DNA of 64,000 bases from Isoetes taiwanensis (lineage: Eukaryota; Streptophyta; Lycopodiopsida; Isoetales; Isoetaceae). Below, piece after piece: positions 25,031-36,937 of this stretch. The notes beneath the pieces were generated by a model. That model did no database searches, was not told the origin of the DNA, and worked only from the letters and a program-made list of their open reading frames with translations. A program made the translations under genes and the position numbers. The stretch is taken from contig JAJEKV010000054.1 in the NCBI GenBank assembly GCA_021234155.1, positions 5,503,962 to 5,567,961 on the forward strand, written 5' to 3'. The stretch's first letter is position 1, and each line of letters begins with the position of its first letter.

Positions 25031-25492
25031 TCACTTTTTACCAGCCTTTTGTTCCCAAGAAGGAGTGTTGTTGAAGTCACCACTTAATATCCAATTGTTG
25101 GTGTTCTGTCCTTGTAACCAATCTGACATTTCTTTCCACTGCTCCTCTCTTTCTTCAGGGGAGGTTGAGGCATATACATTAATAATTCCAACTTGCTCCA
25201 TCTCAATTTCCAAGAAAACCACCTGCCATCTGCCTGAAGGGTGCAGGAAAGAACCTAACTTTTTCAGTCCAGTCCAAGAGATACAAATCCCACCTTTAGT
25301 ACCATCAGCTGGGGCCCAAATAGAATCCCCACTAGGGAAGATCCATTCACCCAGTTTTGAGGCCTCAAAGGCTGGAAGCCTGTGCTCCTGCAACAAGATT
25401 ATATCTGCCTTCATCTCTTTAAGAGCAATAAGAGCCCTTTTCCTTTTTAAAGGACCCTTTATTCCTCTCAAATTCCAAGTAATTATCTTCAT
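25031..25492 (-). pseudogene. LINE ORF2 start: APE-type endonuclease
   Basis: Begins MKIITWNLRGIKGPLKRKR (N of WNLRG is the metal-site Asn), then IILLQEHR (catalytic Glu), GGICISW, GIINVYAS and LSGDFNNTP (GDFN with the catalytic Asp/Asn). It stops near 25031, and the SDHYP end lies in the next frame, so ORF2 is frameshifted here. Its ATG (25492-25490) overlaps the ORF1 stop TGA (25491-25489) as ATGA, which fixes this start. Confidence 0.9.
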
Positions 25493-27540
25493 TGTACTTT
25501 GGTGCTTCTTGTAACAGGCCCATCTGCTCTAGGAGTATAGACCTTTTTCTTCCTTTTGGTGCTTTGGGGAAGTGGGAGTGGAGTAGCAAAGGATAAATCA
25601 TTTTCTTCACCTTCACTACCATCTTCATCATCCCAAAACCTACCCGACAATTTAGATGATGGATCTTTCAATTCTCTAATCTGTGCAACTGGAGTCTTGA
25701 ATAATTCTCTTTCCACTGACTCCCCAGCTCTTTCCTTAACCAATTCTTGGCCAGAAGGGCTTAAAGTTCTCCTTATGCTCACAACAAGTTCCCGGCCCGG
25801 TGGCGACCCCTCTTGGCCGGTGGGCTTAGAGGTCTCTTGGTGTGAACATAACCCATTCGGCCTTACGGAGTTACAAGCCTTTGGGTAAGTTCAATATTTT
25901 GGTCAACAAATTCAGTTTGGGACTCCACCGATACAAGTCTTTTCTTTGGAGCATCTACCCGCCGATTCGGGTTCCATATTAGGAGGAGTGATATGTATTG
26001 ACACACACACATCAGACCTACCTACCTTTGGGTCCTTAGGGAAAAGTTCTATAACCGGGAGTGGTGAGTCAATGGCACCTTTATCTGGGACACCAACGGG
26101 GATCTTGGGTGAACTAGGTTCTCCTTTTTCTTTGTACCCAAAGGACTCCTCGGAAGAGGAGTACTCTACCTCGAGGTATCCCATTATCCTTTATCTTGAT
26201 AGATAAAGATCTAGTCACTTCTGGCGATTTATCCCTCATTATTTCTTTTCCTTTAGAGCCCTGGGATTATTTAAGACTTTGACCTTGGCGAGTCCTCTTG
26301 AAATTGCACCTTTTTTTTTCCATTCACTTCTCATTTTCCTCTCCATTTGTCTACGGATTCCACCCTTGCCTTCTCCTTCTCCATGTCTTCTTTAATTTTA
26401 CGTCTCCTTCTTTTTTTTTTTTCTCACTTCCATTCACGCTTACGTCTATCATTTTTCTTCCTCTGTTAGGAGTGATCCAAACACCCTCTTTACGCCTTTC
26501 TCTGATCTGTCCCTTTGGAGGTTCTCGTTCCCCTCGACAAACTTTCCCCGCCATGCAATCTAATTCCCACAGGCAGAGAACGGTGAGGAAGACCTTGCCA
26601 TGCCAATTTCAATTGACTTGGGCTTACCAAAGTAGTCCACGAAGTCAATGGCTTAGGGATTGGCTTAAGAATATCTATTTGGGCCCAAACTCTCGGAGCT
26701 TTGTCCTGAGAAATTTCCCAACTGATAACGTTACCAGTTTGTTGGAAAAGTGTTTGAAGAGATTGTTCATTCCAATACATGGGGTTTAGCCCTTGTAAGC
26801 CGGATGGAATAGTTCTGAAAAGCCTTGAGGATCGAATGTCGGGTACCATTTCTGGAAGAAGAATTGAGTATTGGCCTTCGAAATGGTGCCCTGTTTTAGA
26901 AGAAAGGAAGCTGTTTGACTATTCCCGCATTCCACCATAAAAAAAGGGAAATCTATCCAATAGACACTGTTGATAGTGACCCCACAATCCATTTTTTCTA
27001 TTTCCCCTTTAATATACTGCAATCTTACTCCCTCATGACGAATACAGCCTATCAGACCTCTGGACTTTAAAAACTTGAGCTTACTTTCTACTGCAGCATT
27101 CCTAAGAGGCTTACCCACAAATACCGGCTCTTTAACTGTCAGCAGCTCCTTTCGCACGTCTTCCTGAACCTGATTTGCATACTCCAAAATTTGGCTGACT
27201 GCTTCCTTTTGCCTCTGCAGCGTACCAACTCCGGAAGAACGTCTTGTATTCACCATATCTGAGATCGACGTGAGAAAATCCCCGAACACAATGAATCCTT
27301 CACCTTCTCACCCTTCTCTATTGCTGCCAAATGGTTCGTAATTTCTCTAATTTGATCGTACCCTTTTTTACTAAGGGTACGGATCAAATCTATCAATTCC
27401 TCTGCCTTGGCTTCAATTTTTTCATTATTCCCCTCTGTCCCTGTCTTTCCCTTTTCCATATGGTCTGCCATCATTTGCATATTTCCCAAGAACTGACCCT
27501 CCTGCCCTTTCTGCTACATATCACCCGACATACTAACCCC
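25489..27540 (-). pseudogene. LINE ORF1 (gag-like, DUF4283 type), frame-broken
   Basis: Assembled from several minus-strand frames. The N-terminal coiled-coil part (27489-27250) reads KIEAKAEELIDLIRTLSKKG. The DUF4283-like core (27289-26786) has LKFLKSRGLIGCIRHEGVRL, FFMVECGNSQTASFLL and WYPTFDPQGF; it continues in another frame (26849-26490) with NPMYWNEQSLQTLF and APRVWAQIDILKPIPK, the usual lead-in to the zinc knuckle, whose Cys residues are split between frames. The C-terminal part (26184-25489) is Ser/Pro/Glu-rich and looks disordered. The family binds element RNA. Confidence 0.8.
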
Positions 27541-28698
27541 TGTCCCAGACAACTGATTTTTTATTATTTTTTCTGATCTTACTATCCCACTTTCCAAACT
27601 ACCACCTAAACCCACTGAAAACCAAAGACCTAACTGTAAACCTTCACCACAATTTTACTATCAGTCCAAGAACAATGTGTGTGGAAGATACCCGCTGCAC
27701 TGGCATTTCTATCACCTATAAATTCACCTAGCCACGATTCAAGAAGCAACACCTCAGATTGAGGCACTAAAGAAAAGATTGGAGAAAATAGCTCTTCAGG
27801 GAAGAATCTATTATACACCAGACTCTCCCATAGTCGTGCTCCTTCTCATCCACAAGAGAATCGCTCTCCCTGGATCAGAACCGTGAAGAACTTCATGGCT
27901 TAGGGTATGGTAGGCGTTGTTCTTCCCGCCCAGGCGCCATCTCTCGATAATACCAAATTCAGTTATGACAGATCGAAATAATATCATCCACAACAAAGTC
28001 GAAGTTACAAATGCAACAATATGACACTACGACATAGCCCTGGGCTCTTTGGATTAAAGGCACTGATACGACTTAATGTCGGCTGGGGGGAGCAGCTCAG
28101 GCTCAACACATTTAGACCTAATTTATTTTGGGAACTTAGAAATCAACTTAAATGTATTCCATGGGGTAAATAAATTAAAGTAAACCTATGAAACATTAAG
28201 CCTTTAAAATGTCTAAATGGTTGATAACGGGTCATCGACCTTTTTAGCAAAAATTGTATCAAGCCCAACAGCTTCACCGAATCTTCATGTACCACAATTG
28301 CCCCTCGTTCTTCCAGTGTCTTATTATTTTGATCAGGCCAAGGGTCGAATCAATTTATTCTTAGCCGATTCTATCCTAGCCATTCCTATTTTACCTTTTC
28401 CTAAACTATTTCGCAGTAAAAGGGATTTTCCATAAAAAGAGGGGTGTCTCATTCCATTATAAACTTCAGTTGCTTTCTACGTTAGATACAAGCTCATCCA
28501 TCTCAACCTTTGAATTCCAGCGTCCATATTTATTGCGGCTGCGTCACAGTTCAAGCCATAGACAGTTGATCCTGTGTTAGAGTTGAAATAGAAAGATAAC
28601 AATTTCTTGCTTGGATCTGAGCCCGGTTGGGAGGCAAAACATCTTTTAAGGATTGGAGTATTGTTTATGGTTCATATTATTTGTCATTGTATCAATTT

Positions 28699-28710
28699 TG
28701 GTATCAGAGC
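28699..28710 (+). promoter_or_regulatory. Primer-binding site, tRNA-iMet type
   Basis: TGGTATCAGAGC is the usual plant LTR-retrotransposon PBS complementary to the 3' end of initiator methionine tRNA. Confidence 0.9.
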
Positions 28711-28735
28711 CAAGCCCTTCCTAGAATCTGTGCTA

Positions 28736-29720
28736 ATGGCTCATCGTTTCAATATCCCTGAAAGCCAGTACCAGCAGGCATTAGGAACTGCTGATTTTAT
28801 ATTAAAAGAAATTGCTAACCAGATAACACTGCCACCGCCTACATCTCAGAGGATTATCAGCATAAATTAGAGCAGATAGCTCTACTTTATTGGTTTCTAC
28901 CCAGTGTTGCTCAACAGCCTCCGTTATCAAGTGATCCTCCACCTTCTAATCCGCCTCCACCTGAAAGTTTACCACCCATCAATCCACTACCAGCTAATTC
29001 CAACCCAGATCCTATGAATACTGCAGAAATTGACTCTCAAAACAAGAAGGGCAAGGCTCCTAAATGATTACAAAAATTGGATCTGCCATAGTTTAGTGGC
29101 GGAATAGCTGTTAAACCGATGAAGGTGATAAGTTTCCTTGGAATCTGGAAGAAGTTCTTTGAGAGAGTTACGACGACTGAACAAGAGAAACTGCAAGCCA
29201 TGGATACTTATCTAGATGAACAAGCACAAGTTTGGTGACAAGGCCGCAGATTGATGCAGCCTGAGGTTAACTCATGGAACATATTACGTAGTGCGTTTGA
29301 AGCCCATTATTTGCCTGCAAATTATCACATGATATTGCAAAGAGAGTGGGATCTTATTAAACAGGATGAGGAGAAACTATATCTGATTATTATATGAAGT
29401 TCAGTCATTTGCGCTCACAAGTTATAAACTTGGATGAAAATGAGCTTTTAAGAAAGTGTGAATGGTTTAAAGGAAGACATATTTGCAGAAATGGATCTTA
29501 TTGAACCAATAAATATGGAAGGTGCAATAAAAAAAGCAGGAGCTGCAGAACGGAAATTAAATCCCAAGACCCGCAAACTAGTTATTTGGGAAGGAGCGCC
29601 TTCTTGGGAACATAAAATATCTAGAATTAAACTATGGTGTTGGAGTGAAAATGATATGAGAGTACAATTATCTATGAAAGGCGCATGCTTCAATGAAAAA
29701 ATTATGAAGGCGAAGGCGTC
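28736..29720 (+). pseudogene. gag: Gypsy gag polyprotein remnant
   Basis: ATG at 28736 opens MAHRFNIPESQYQQAL. A Pro-rich linker follows after a frameshift (PPLSSDPPPSNPPPP), then the retrotransposon gag domain: LQAMDTYLDEQAQVW, a TGA where Trp is expected, QGRRLMQPEVNSW, FEAHYLPANYHMILQREW and, in a later frame, NGLKEDIFAEMDLIEPINM. At least one stop and two to three frameshifts. No zinc knuckle or pol follows. Capsid function in life; clearly dead here. Confidence 0.8.
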
Positions 29721-29766
29721 CAAAACAAAAACCTTATGAGCTCAACTCTAAAAACAAACGTTTAGA

Positions 29767-30015
29767 AATATGAAATACGATTTTGGATAAGTTCAAACTT
29801 TGGTCAATTAGAACAACAATATGATATATGGTCTTGGGCAAGTTCCAACTTGGGTCAATGAGATAACAACCTAAGGTCCAACCATATACCAAGAAGAAAT
29901 ATATGAAATATGGAATCAAAACAAAAGCCAATTAGAACAAAAATATGCATATGATCTTGAGCCAGTTCGAATTGAGCTAATGAGACAACAATCTAAGGTC
30001 CAACAATATAATCTA
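29767..30015 (+). repeat. Diverged two-unit tandem duplication after gag
   Basis: Two units share GAAATATG, CAATTAGAACAA, ATATG, GGTCTTG/GATCTTG, a GAG(A)T(A)ACAA block and CTAAGGTCCAAC. The second unit has an open frame (IYEIWNQNKSQLEQKYAYD). It may be a spacer region of the same LTR element. Confidence 0.6.
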
Positions 30016-30055
30016 GGAGACAATTGTTTTGGTACACCAAAAGCAAAATAAAGAA

Positions 30056-32634
30056 TGTTGTAAACTGGTAGCAACAGCATAAAGCAATAATGGATTAACT
30101 TTTGATAGCTTTGGAATGTACGAATCAGAATTCGGTTCGGATTAAAAAAAAAAAAGAGAGAAGGTCGTTTGGCTATCAGAGATCTTGTGATATACCATAC
30201 CTTAGAATATAAAAGCTTACGAATAAAATATATCAATATGTTTAATAGCATTGAACGATATGGTGGCTACGACAAGTCTGAAAACAAAGGGAGGGCGAAG
30301 CTGATTGGACATCATATGTTATAACGACTTGCACTTACATCTACACGACCAGGACAAGATCAATGGAGATCTTTAAATCTATGAAGTTGTGGCCATACCA
30401 TGGTCTGCTTATCTGAGCACTACATTAAGCAACTTGAAGCAAATTCGAAGAAAATTGTTTAAAAAGACTAGAACAAAAAATGAAATGATGGTATGAGCTT
30501 ATATAAAAATTAAAATCCAAACAACAAGTGGCAAAAAGAAACGCAAAGAATGAAGACTCAAAGAGAAGTGATTGTCTATGGTTAAAAGGCCAGCTTCAGA
30601 CTACCTCTTGCAAGCAAAGAGTGGATTGAATAGGTTAGACAAAAAGACAGTCATGGAACCATTAAAATAAAAAGGAAATCTTAGGTAATGTTTCTAATAT
30701 ATATGTATATATTTTGAAATATTCTAGGGGCCACGAAATATATATGTGGTTTTTTCTACAATAGATTGGACTATAACAACAAGGTGCTGCGCACGGAGGG
30801 TTGCCCTCCGTGACCCGAGAGTGAAATGGCTTAAATCACACTTCAAAGTCATGTTTTCGAGCATATACTGACATATACTTGGAATATGCCACAAACCCAC
30901 ATGGATGAGGGTAAATATAATATAGCTAGGATCTGTAAGACCACAAGGAAAGCTATACCTCAAAGCCAATCAACTCTCAGTCTCCAGGATGGATGGATGG
31001 ATGGAGCTAAAAAAAGGTAGCAGTTAAAAGAGCAGCCAAGCCAGTTGAAACTTTTGGCATAAGATGAAGTTTAAACTTTTTGTGGCATGCGATGTAGTTC
31101 TTGTTTTCCTGGCAGTGGAAATGGCATTAACTATATCTAAAATTTGCCTTTGAAGTACTTGAAGCAATAATCAAATGCTTCAAGTACTTGGTAGTAGATT
31201 GTTCATCTGTGTCAATCATACTATTGTCCAGAAATATTTGGCATCCTAGGAATTGGTGCCCTAGTGGTGCATCGCTCATCTCTCAATAACCAAAATCTTT
31301 TCCTAGCTGTTGTCATCATTGTTGTTATGGATAAGGTATGTCTGGTTGCTTTTGTGTATCTGTGGAAGCCCGTGGTACTTGAACATCAATGCATATAGAA
31401 TTATTTTGGATTACCCATTTCTCAAAATAGTAAAATAATGCAGTGAAACTTCCATGCTTAATTGTTGAGAGTCTCCAAACAGTTTAAGGGAATATAACAT
31501 TTTTATAGAAATGATTGTACCATATGGTAGCAGATAAATGATATACAGGAATGATAAACACACATGCAAGTGGATCCAATCTTGCCAATACTAAGCCAAG
31601 GTACCATTTAGGCTTGTTTGGCAAGTTCATCGTCTCGAGTTAGAGGTTGCCAGCTCAATGCAATTTGTACACGACCGTTTGAAGTCAAGCATCTTAAGAA
31701 ACAAATGGCACAATGGCATCCCTTCCATTTATCTCAAGATAGATATTAAGAATAGAATAGGTTTTTAGTGTCCACGGAAACTGCAACACCACATTAAAAT
31801 TTATTGGGTCATTATGAAGAAACAATCTTCTATTATAAGAAATGTATAGATTAAATATAGGTCCATTGTTGCATCCAAATAAAGTCTTACCATTTTTTAG
31901 CTCTGTTATAACCTACATCGCATCATATGGATCCCAAATATTAGATACGACACTGAATTGTGAATCATAATATAGACAACGTTTTAACTAGCAATTTTTT
32001 TGCGTGTGTTAGGCACAACTAGAACCCTCTTTTAATGAGAGAGCATCTAAATGAGTAGTAAGTTAATAAGCAACGCAACTTACATTGAGTACTTGCAAGC
32101 TACAAAATCTATATTACCCAATGGTCAAGTTAGTCAATTCCCTCGAAATAGAGCAATGAATGATCTCCTACAAAGTTGTCTACATAACACTTTGCCAGAG
32201 AACGCTTTGCCAGAGAACGCTGTCAAATTTTAATGAATGCATGTTAAGAAAAAGACAATATAGAGATATTCAATATACCAACACAAGCTCTTGAATACAA
32301 TCAGGATACAATCCTTTTCCACGTACATATAGATAGTTTTTCAATTTTCCTCTTCCTTCTTAATGCAATTAATTACCTTCATCCAGTTTAACTACAATCC
32401 TCCAAATGTTTTGCATAACCATTCAAGTGCAACTGCACACCATTCTTGAAAAGCATTCAGAGTTGCTTCTATTATTGTTGCCTTGCTTGAGCAAACGACC
32501 AGATTCTAGGAGATAATTACATCTGGAAGCAGCTCGAAACAACATTTTGACAAAGCCTTATAACCCCTGTCACCAAGTGTAAGAATAGCCGCTGCAACCT
32601 GTTTGCTTAACTCCTTGAATGGATTTCTCTGGTA
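30056..32634. other. Non-coding stretch
   Basis: AT-rich with no supported gene. Notable only for a perfect 9-bp stem hairpin (CACGGAGGG-TTG-CCCTCCGTG, 30792-30812), a GGAT run near 30988, and a block near 30860-30910 that resembles 35120-35186. Confidence 0.5.
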
Positions 32635-32763
32635 TTAAACACAAAATATGAAATATGTCTGCCATAAATGCCGTAATATTTGCATGGGTGTCACCAAATT
32701 TTGCCCTTCAGATATCCACAAAATCATGTTTCTCTGTAAAACAATTTTTGCAATTCCATGGAT
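32635..32763 (-). CDS. Probable terminal exon of an unknown gene
   Basis: On the minus strand GTATTGCAG is a good acceptor; 42 codons follow (IHGIAKIVLQRNMILWISEG, ending WQTYFIFCV) to a TAA at 32637-32635. It joins in phase 0 to the exon at 32837-32902. A GT inside (after AATTTG) might be a donor, so the C-terminus is not certain. Protein family not recognised. Confidence 0.5.
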   Translation of the reverse strand: MHGIAKIVLQRNMILWISEGQNLVTPMQILRHLWQTYFIFCV

Positions 32764-32836
32764 CTGCAATACATTCAACATTGTTAGCAAACCAGTGCTA
32801 AGTATCATGTAGAAGCTTAAAATAGATTTACCTCAC

Positions 32837-32902
32837 CTGAGGCTCTTGCCGAAAATAGAAATGTGCCTCTGCCAGTTTTTGTCTTAGCCATGATGTCCCT
32901 TC
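32837..32902 (-). CDS. Probable internal exon of the same unknown gene
   Basis: Exactly 66 bases (22 codons) between TTTTCACAG and CAG|GTGAGG on the minus strand, reading EGTSWLRQKLAEAHFYFRQE-PQ. Phase 0 at both ends and in phase with the next exon, which supports a genuine gene. Function unknown. Confidence 0.55.
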
Positions 32903-33915
32903 CTGTGAAAATGTTGACAGGAATTCAAGCACAAGAAAAATGAAGAAAAGCATCTAAAGGATTTGGACCACTACTAAACTTCTGATAAATTTTCATGCCA
33001 GTAATTAAGCCCAAAACATTGCCACTTTGAAGTATCAATATTAATTTTAAATGACTAACAATAGCAAACACATTGCCATTGAAATTCAAGGAATATATCA
33101 GCTTTTAATACCCAATGGCACAATGGACAGGCCAGAAGGAAGCTCAAATCAAAGTTCTATCCTGACTCCTAATTCCTCGAATAACAAGCTGAAATTGCAT
33201 GGTACATTGGTAGGTGAACATTTTTGTTGCACTGTTCCTAATACAGGCAATACAAATGATAGGCCACAATCATTGCAGCTCAGAAGACTGGCACTACATA
33301 ACTTTTCAATGCACAAAACTATTCTACCCCTCTGCATCAGTATTGTATCTGCTCATCCCAGACCTTACACCACTAGTCTGGTGCTGATCCAACTGGTGCA
33401 ACAAGCATATGAGCAGAGAGTGTGAGGGCATCAAAATGCCAAGCATTAATAACCTATCAAAACCAGATAAATAGGAATTTCACTGCATTATATTTGTAAG
33501 AAATAAGAAATAGGGACTTAAAATTCATGAAGCTGGACAACTGCCAGCATGCTTGACTGGATTAGTAGGAATTTCAGGGCATTATATTTGTAAGAAATAA
33601 GCAGAACCACACACGGAAGCATTACATGAAAAATTGGGACTGACACATTCAAGGACAAGTTTAGCAGTGCATGTTAACAAAATTGCTATGCCATCATGAG
33701 GCCTTTTCTAAGAGGCAGCAACATGACCCACAGTATGCATAACATAAAGGTAAAATGCAGCATAGCTATCCTCCCATATTCGTCCTTGTCAAAATTCATG
33801 AAGTTGGATAAGCGCCAAGTATTTTCCACCAACTTTGTTCTATGCATCTATTTCCGCAACACATAGAAGTCTATATAAATATACATGGCCTAAAGTCTTT
33901 GGGGTTCCAACTTAC

Positions 33916-34075
33916 CCTCTGTTTGTTTGTTTCTGAGAAGACTTGCATCAAAGATGCCCATGTCTTTATATATGGCTTCCCTGTGTCGGTCATATTGGGT
34001 GATTTTAAGGTTCAATGTGCAAATTCCTTGGCTACAATTGGATTGCACATGGTTTCCCATCATAGAATAATTCAT
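33916..34075 (-). CDS. Possible exon of the same unknown gene
   Basis: Minus-strand frame (MGNHVQSNCSQGICTLNLKI, YDRHREAIYKDMGIF, ending NKQTE) closes at a perfect donor CAGAGG|GTAAGT at phase 1. That does not match the phase 0 start of the 32902 exon, so either another exon lies between or this one is not in the transcript. Confidence 0.35.
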
Positions 34076-34521
34076 TCAACATGGCCAATAACACCCATTT
34101 TTAATGTTTATTCTTGACCAAACATAGGTTCGCACTCTGTGGGAAAGTCCTTGACACTAGTGGCAATCAGTCATCAGCAATCCACAACATTAAACACAGA
34201 GGAGCAAGATGATCAAAAACAGAAATAACATACAATAGTGCCATCAAAGTTTTCTTATTGCACAACTCAATACTAATAAATCTACAGTTTTCCTATCACA
34301 TGAGGACCAAAAAACAAAGCACAATGGATATCCAGACTTGCCGTCCGGCAAGAATATTACTCTAAATAATGCAACAAATAACTAATACGTTTATTCACTT
34401 ACCTAAGTTAAAAGGAGCATAGAATGCACAGCCAAGCCAGAACGAAATATGACAGAACAACCTAACTACAACATGATAGAATGAAAAATCACAGAACTTA
34501 AAAACTAAACATTCTACTCAC

Positions 34522-34730
34522 CGGATTAGCATTTGATCTGTTGTATCCAGATTCCCTTGTTGATTCCCTTGTTAGTTCACGGAACTGGGCAAAGAACAGG
34601 TCTGTGCCTCTGGCTATGGCTTGTGCTGTTCGCATATTGATCCCCTCGAATACCAAGCAAAGAACAGGTCTGTGGCTCAGGCTGTGGCTCAAGCTGTTGG
34701 CATAATTGATCCCGTCCAATACTTCGCCAT
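34522..34730 (-). CDS. Possible exon with internal 66-base duplication
   Basis: Minus-strand frame ends RESGYNRSNANP at donor CCG|GTGAGT. Two adjacent units, each GGATCAAT..ATGC.AACAGC and closing with CACAGACCTGTTCTTTGC, are a tandem duplication. The second unit reads MRTAQAIARGTDLFFAQFRE; the first is one base out of register with it. Start of the exon is unclear. Unknown family. Confidence 0.35.
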
Positions 34731-34928
34731 ACTGTCAATGGCATTAATTCGAGGATAATTCTAAATTAGGTTCAGGTGCCAAAAGAAGGAAATCCAAGAC
34801 AAAGAGAAGGCAGTGCTCAAAACTTCGCCATGCCGCCCCATTCCAGCAGTTTCGCTATACAAAAAGAACGATTTACATCAGCAAGATTAAAAGAAAGAAT
34901 GAATCTACTTAGCAAAGGTGATTAGAAC

Positions 34929-35231
34929 TCAGATTGGATGCTCGCCCTCTGTTTCTAATTCCGGAACTCTTTTTTCTATATAGCCACAAGCAAATTTATC
35001 GCTCCCTGCTGTGTTCTTATTCATCAGATTGGAGCTGCCAGTTACCCGGTCCAGAACATCCTTGATCCACAACGCAACTGACCGTGCATTTACAGGGAAC
35101 AAAGAGTTTTTAGCAGTCATCAACATATACTGAGTATATTCCAGCATATATTCAGTATATCCCACAAACCCACATAAACGAGGGTTTGCCCCCCTAGGGG
35201 CAACCCAAAAAAGACTGGCATGAAAAATCAA
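34929..35231 (-). CDS. Open reading frame, possible first coding exon
   Basis: A 100-codon minus-strand frame: WVAPRGANPRLCGFVGYTEY, SVALWIKDVLDRVTGSSNLM, YIEKRVPELETEGEHPI, stop. It looks somewhat protein-like but its 5' half overlaps a motif also seen near 30860-30910 with a hairpin (GGGTTTGCCCC..GGGGCAACCC, 35183-35207), so part of it is a dispersed repeat. No recognised domain. Confidence 0.25.
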   Translation of the reverse strand: MIFHASLFWVAPRGANPRLCGFVGYTEYMLEYTQYMLMTAKNSLFPVNARSVALWIKDVLDRVTGSSNLMNKNTAGSDKFACGYIEKRVPELETEGEHPI

Positions 35232-35949
35232 GGGGATTGTATATGGAAAAGCCAGAAGCGGCCGAATCTACTTAGGCCGATTCTCTACTGCAAAAGAGAA
35301 GCCGATTCTGTATACTATAAGGAAATTAAACAATCCTATTGCGTTGTTGCTAATTCTTATTGCCAATTTATAAGTTGAACTCTCAATTCTAGAAAAAAAT
35401 CCAACAACTAGAAATGGACAATGTGTTCAGATCCATGCTGGAAAAAACTAAGATCAAGTCAGCCATTGGGACATGTATGAAGAGCATATGTTTACATCAA
35501 TACCATCATGGAGAGAGGAACCTCCCTCAAACCCCATCATAGATTGAGACCATGAGAGACTGTAAGGCGCAACTCGATGCCAGGAAAAATATAACAATCA
35601 TGAGACGAAGTAGAATGCCAATGAAAATAGAGGGGAAGGAGCCCAAGAAACCCTGGAACAACTGGACTGCATAAGGCAAAGAAGGTCCACCACCAAAGCA
35701 CAAAAACTCTAGAACCAATGTACCAACAAACTACAGGGAACACCTAATGACAAGACGCTACGGAAGTAAGAACAAAAATACCTAAGCTATATCATTCATG
35801 CATAGCAGCAGACTCAAGCGAACTTTCCATAATAATAAATAAGAAAGATCAAAACCATGCACCATGGAAGGCATAAAAAGAGAAGACACGAAGACCGGAC
35901 ATAGTTAACAAGTTAAAAAGAGCACCTGAAACCAAAATTGAAGGATCAA

Positions 35950-36744
35950 CATACCAGCAGCAAACTATATTGAATACTATAACGAAAAAACACCACGACA
36001 AACAAGGACAAAAACCTGAACATATACCCTACATGCATAACCAGTCCAAGCAAACAACAGGAACAAGACGATAGGGATCCCGAGATATAAGAGCAAAAAA
36101 ATTTCATAAGGTGACAAAACGATTATGCAATTGAGAACACTGGTTAGCGAGGATGGAGTCAATGCCAAGATGAGGAATGGATGAAGACAACTGAGTGCAA
36201 CATGAAACAAGAACAAAGGCCATATAAGAAAGTAAGACGACTTACCACATGCTCTACTACAACATGCACGAATGCGCGATGATGCAACCACGTTTTGAAA
36301 TTTAAAATGCAGGCCAAAAAGGGAAATGTCGTGTGAACATCATGCAGGATGGACGTGTACCAAACAACTCTTCCAGATCGTACGCATGATGACTGACCAA
36401 CAAGGCAAGAAGAACTACGTCGATTCAAGAGATAGATAAAGGAGGAAGCCAAGATAAGCAAAGATATCTCTCAAGGAATAAAATGGAAAAAGGAGGAAAG
36501 GAATAAACATATGGTGAAAAAGACAAACAGGAGATCAAAATGAAATCGATGGAAAAAGGGATCGAGAATAGAGGAACAAAACAAAATGAAACAAAGTAGC
36601 CAAGGACACAAATTGCAAATAGCCAAAGGCCCTCAAAGGCACCAACAAGACACTAAGACTATATGACAAAGAGCGAGCGTAGGGCCTCATAAGGGCATCC
36701 ATGAGAATCACTGAGAATAGATGACAACATATAGAGTAAACTAA
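35950..36744. repeat. Purine-rich dispersed repeat, copy 1
   Basis: Shares ordered blocks with 40780-41800 and partly 43760-44240: CATGCATAAC(C/A)..TC(C/T)AAGC, ACGATAGGGA(T/C)CCCGAGA, AAATGCAGGC, and later GGGCCTCATAAGGGCATCCA with ATGAGAA. Diverged, no coding capacity seen. It lies directly left of the LINE tail. Confidence 0.6.
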
Positions 36745-36937
36745 CAAATAGAATAGAATAGAATAGAATATGATTTTATCGTCCACGGAGACCAACTGGC
36801 CTATGGGACCCAAGTACAAAGAGAGAGCAGCAGGCGTATTACTACCAGGATTAAAAAACCCCCGCCCCGAAGGGTTTCGGGAAAAACCTTAGTAGCAATA
36901 AGGATCTTCGACATACCGCTACTGATTATATATATAA

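Larger units (their letters stand above)
21172..28000 (-). mobile_element. L1-like LINE retrotransposon, near full length, inactive
   Basis: Minus-strand order is a 5' region, ORF1 (DUF4283-like and zinc-knuckle region), APE endonuclease, reverse transcriptase, zf-RVT domain and a poly(A) tail seen as the T-run at 21172-21186. This is the standard layout of plant L1-clade LINEs. Several frame breaks, a damaged YADD box and lost coding between domains make it inactive as written. The 5' boundary is not sharp; minus-strand frames that may be 5' UTR or ORF1 leader extend to about 28000, where the gypsy remnant starts. The AT repeat left of the tail blurs the target-site duplication. Confidence 0.9.
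28022..30055 (+). mobile_element. Ty3/gypsy-type LTR retrotransposon remnant (LTR, PBS, gag only)
   Basis: A primer-binding site matching the 3' end of initiator-Met tRNA lies at 28699-28710, a few bases after a CA that could close the 5' LTR at 28694. A TG at 28022 could open it (about 670 bases). Gag follows, but no protease, RT, integrase or second LTR appears, so the element is truncated. It abuts the 5' end of the LINE on its left. Confidence 0.7.

Noticed and set aside
33051-33425. 124-codon plus-strand frame
   Set aside because: Ser/Asn/Leu-rich with no motif, and antisense to a region with better minus-strand exons.
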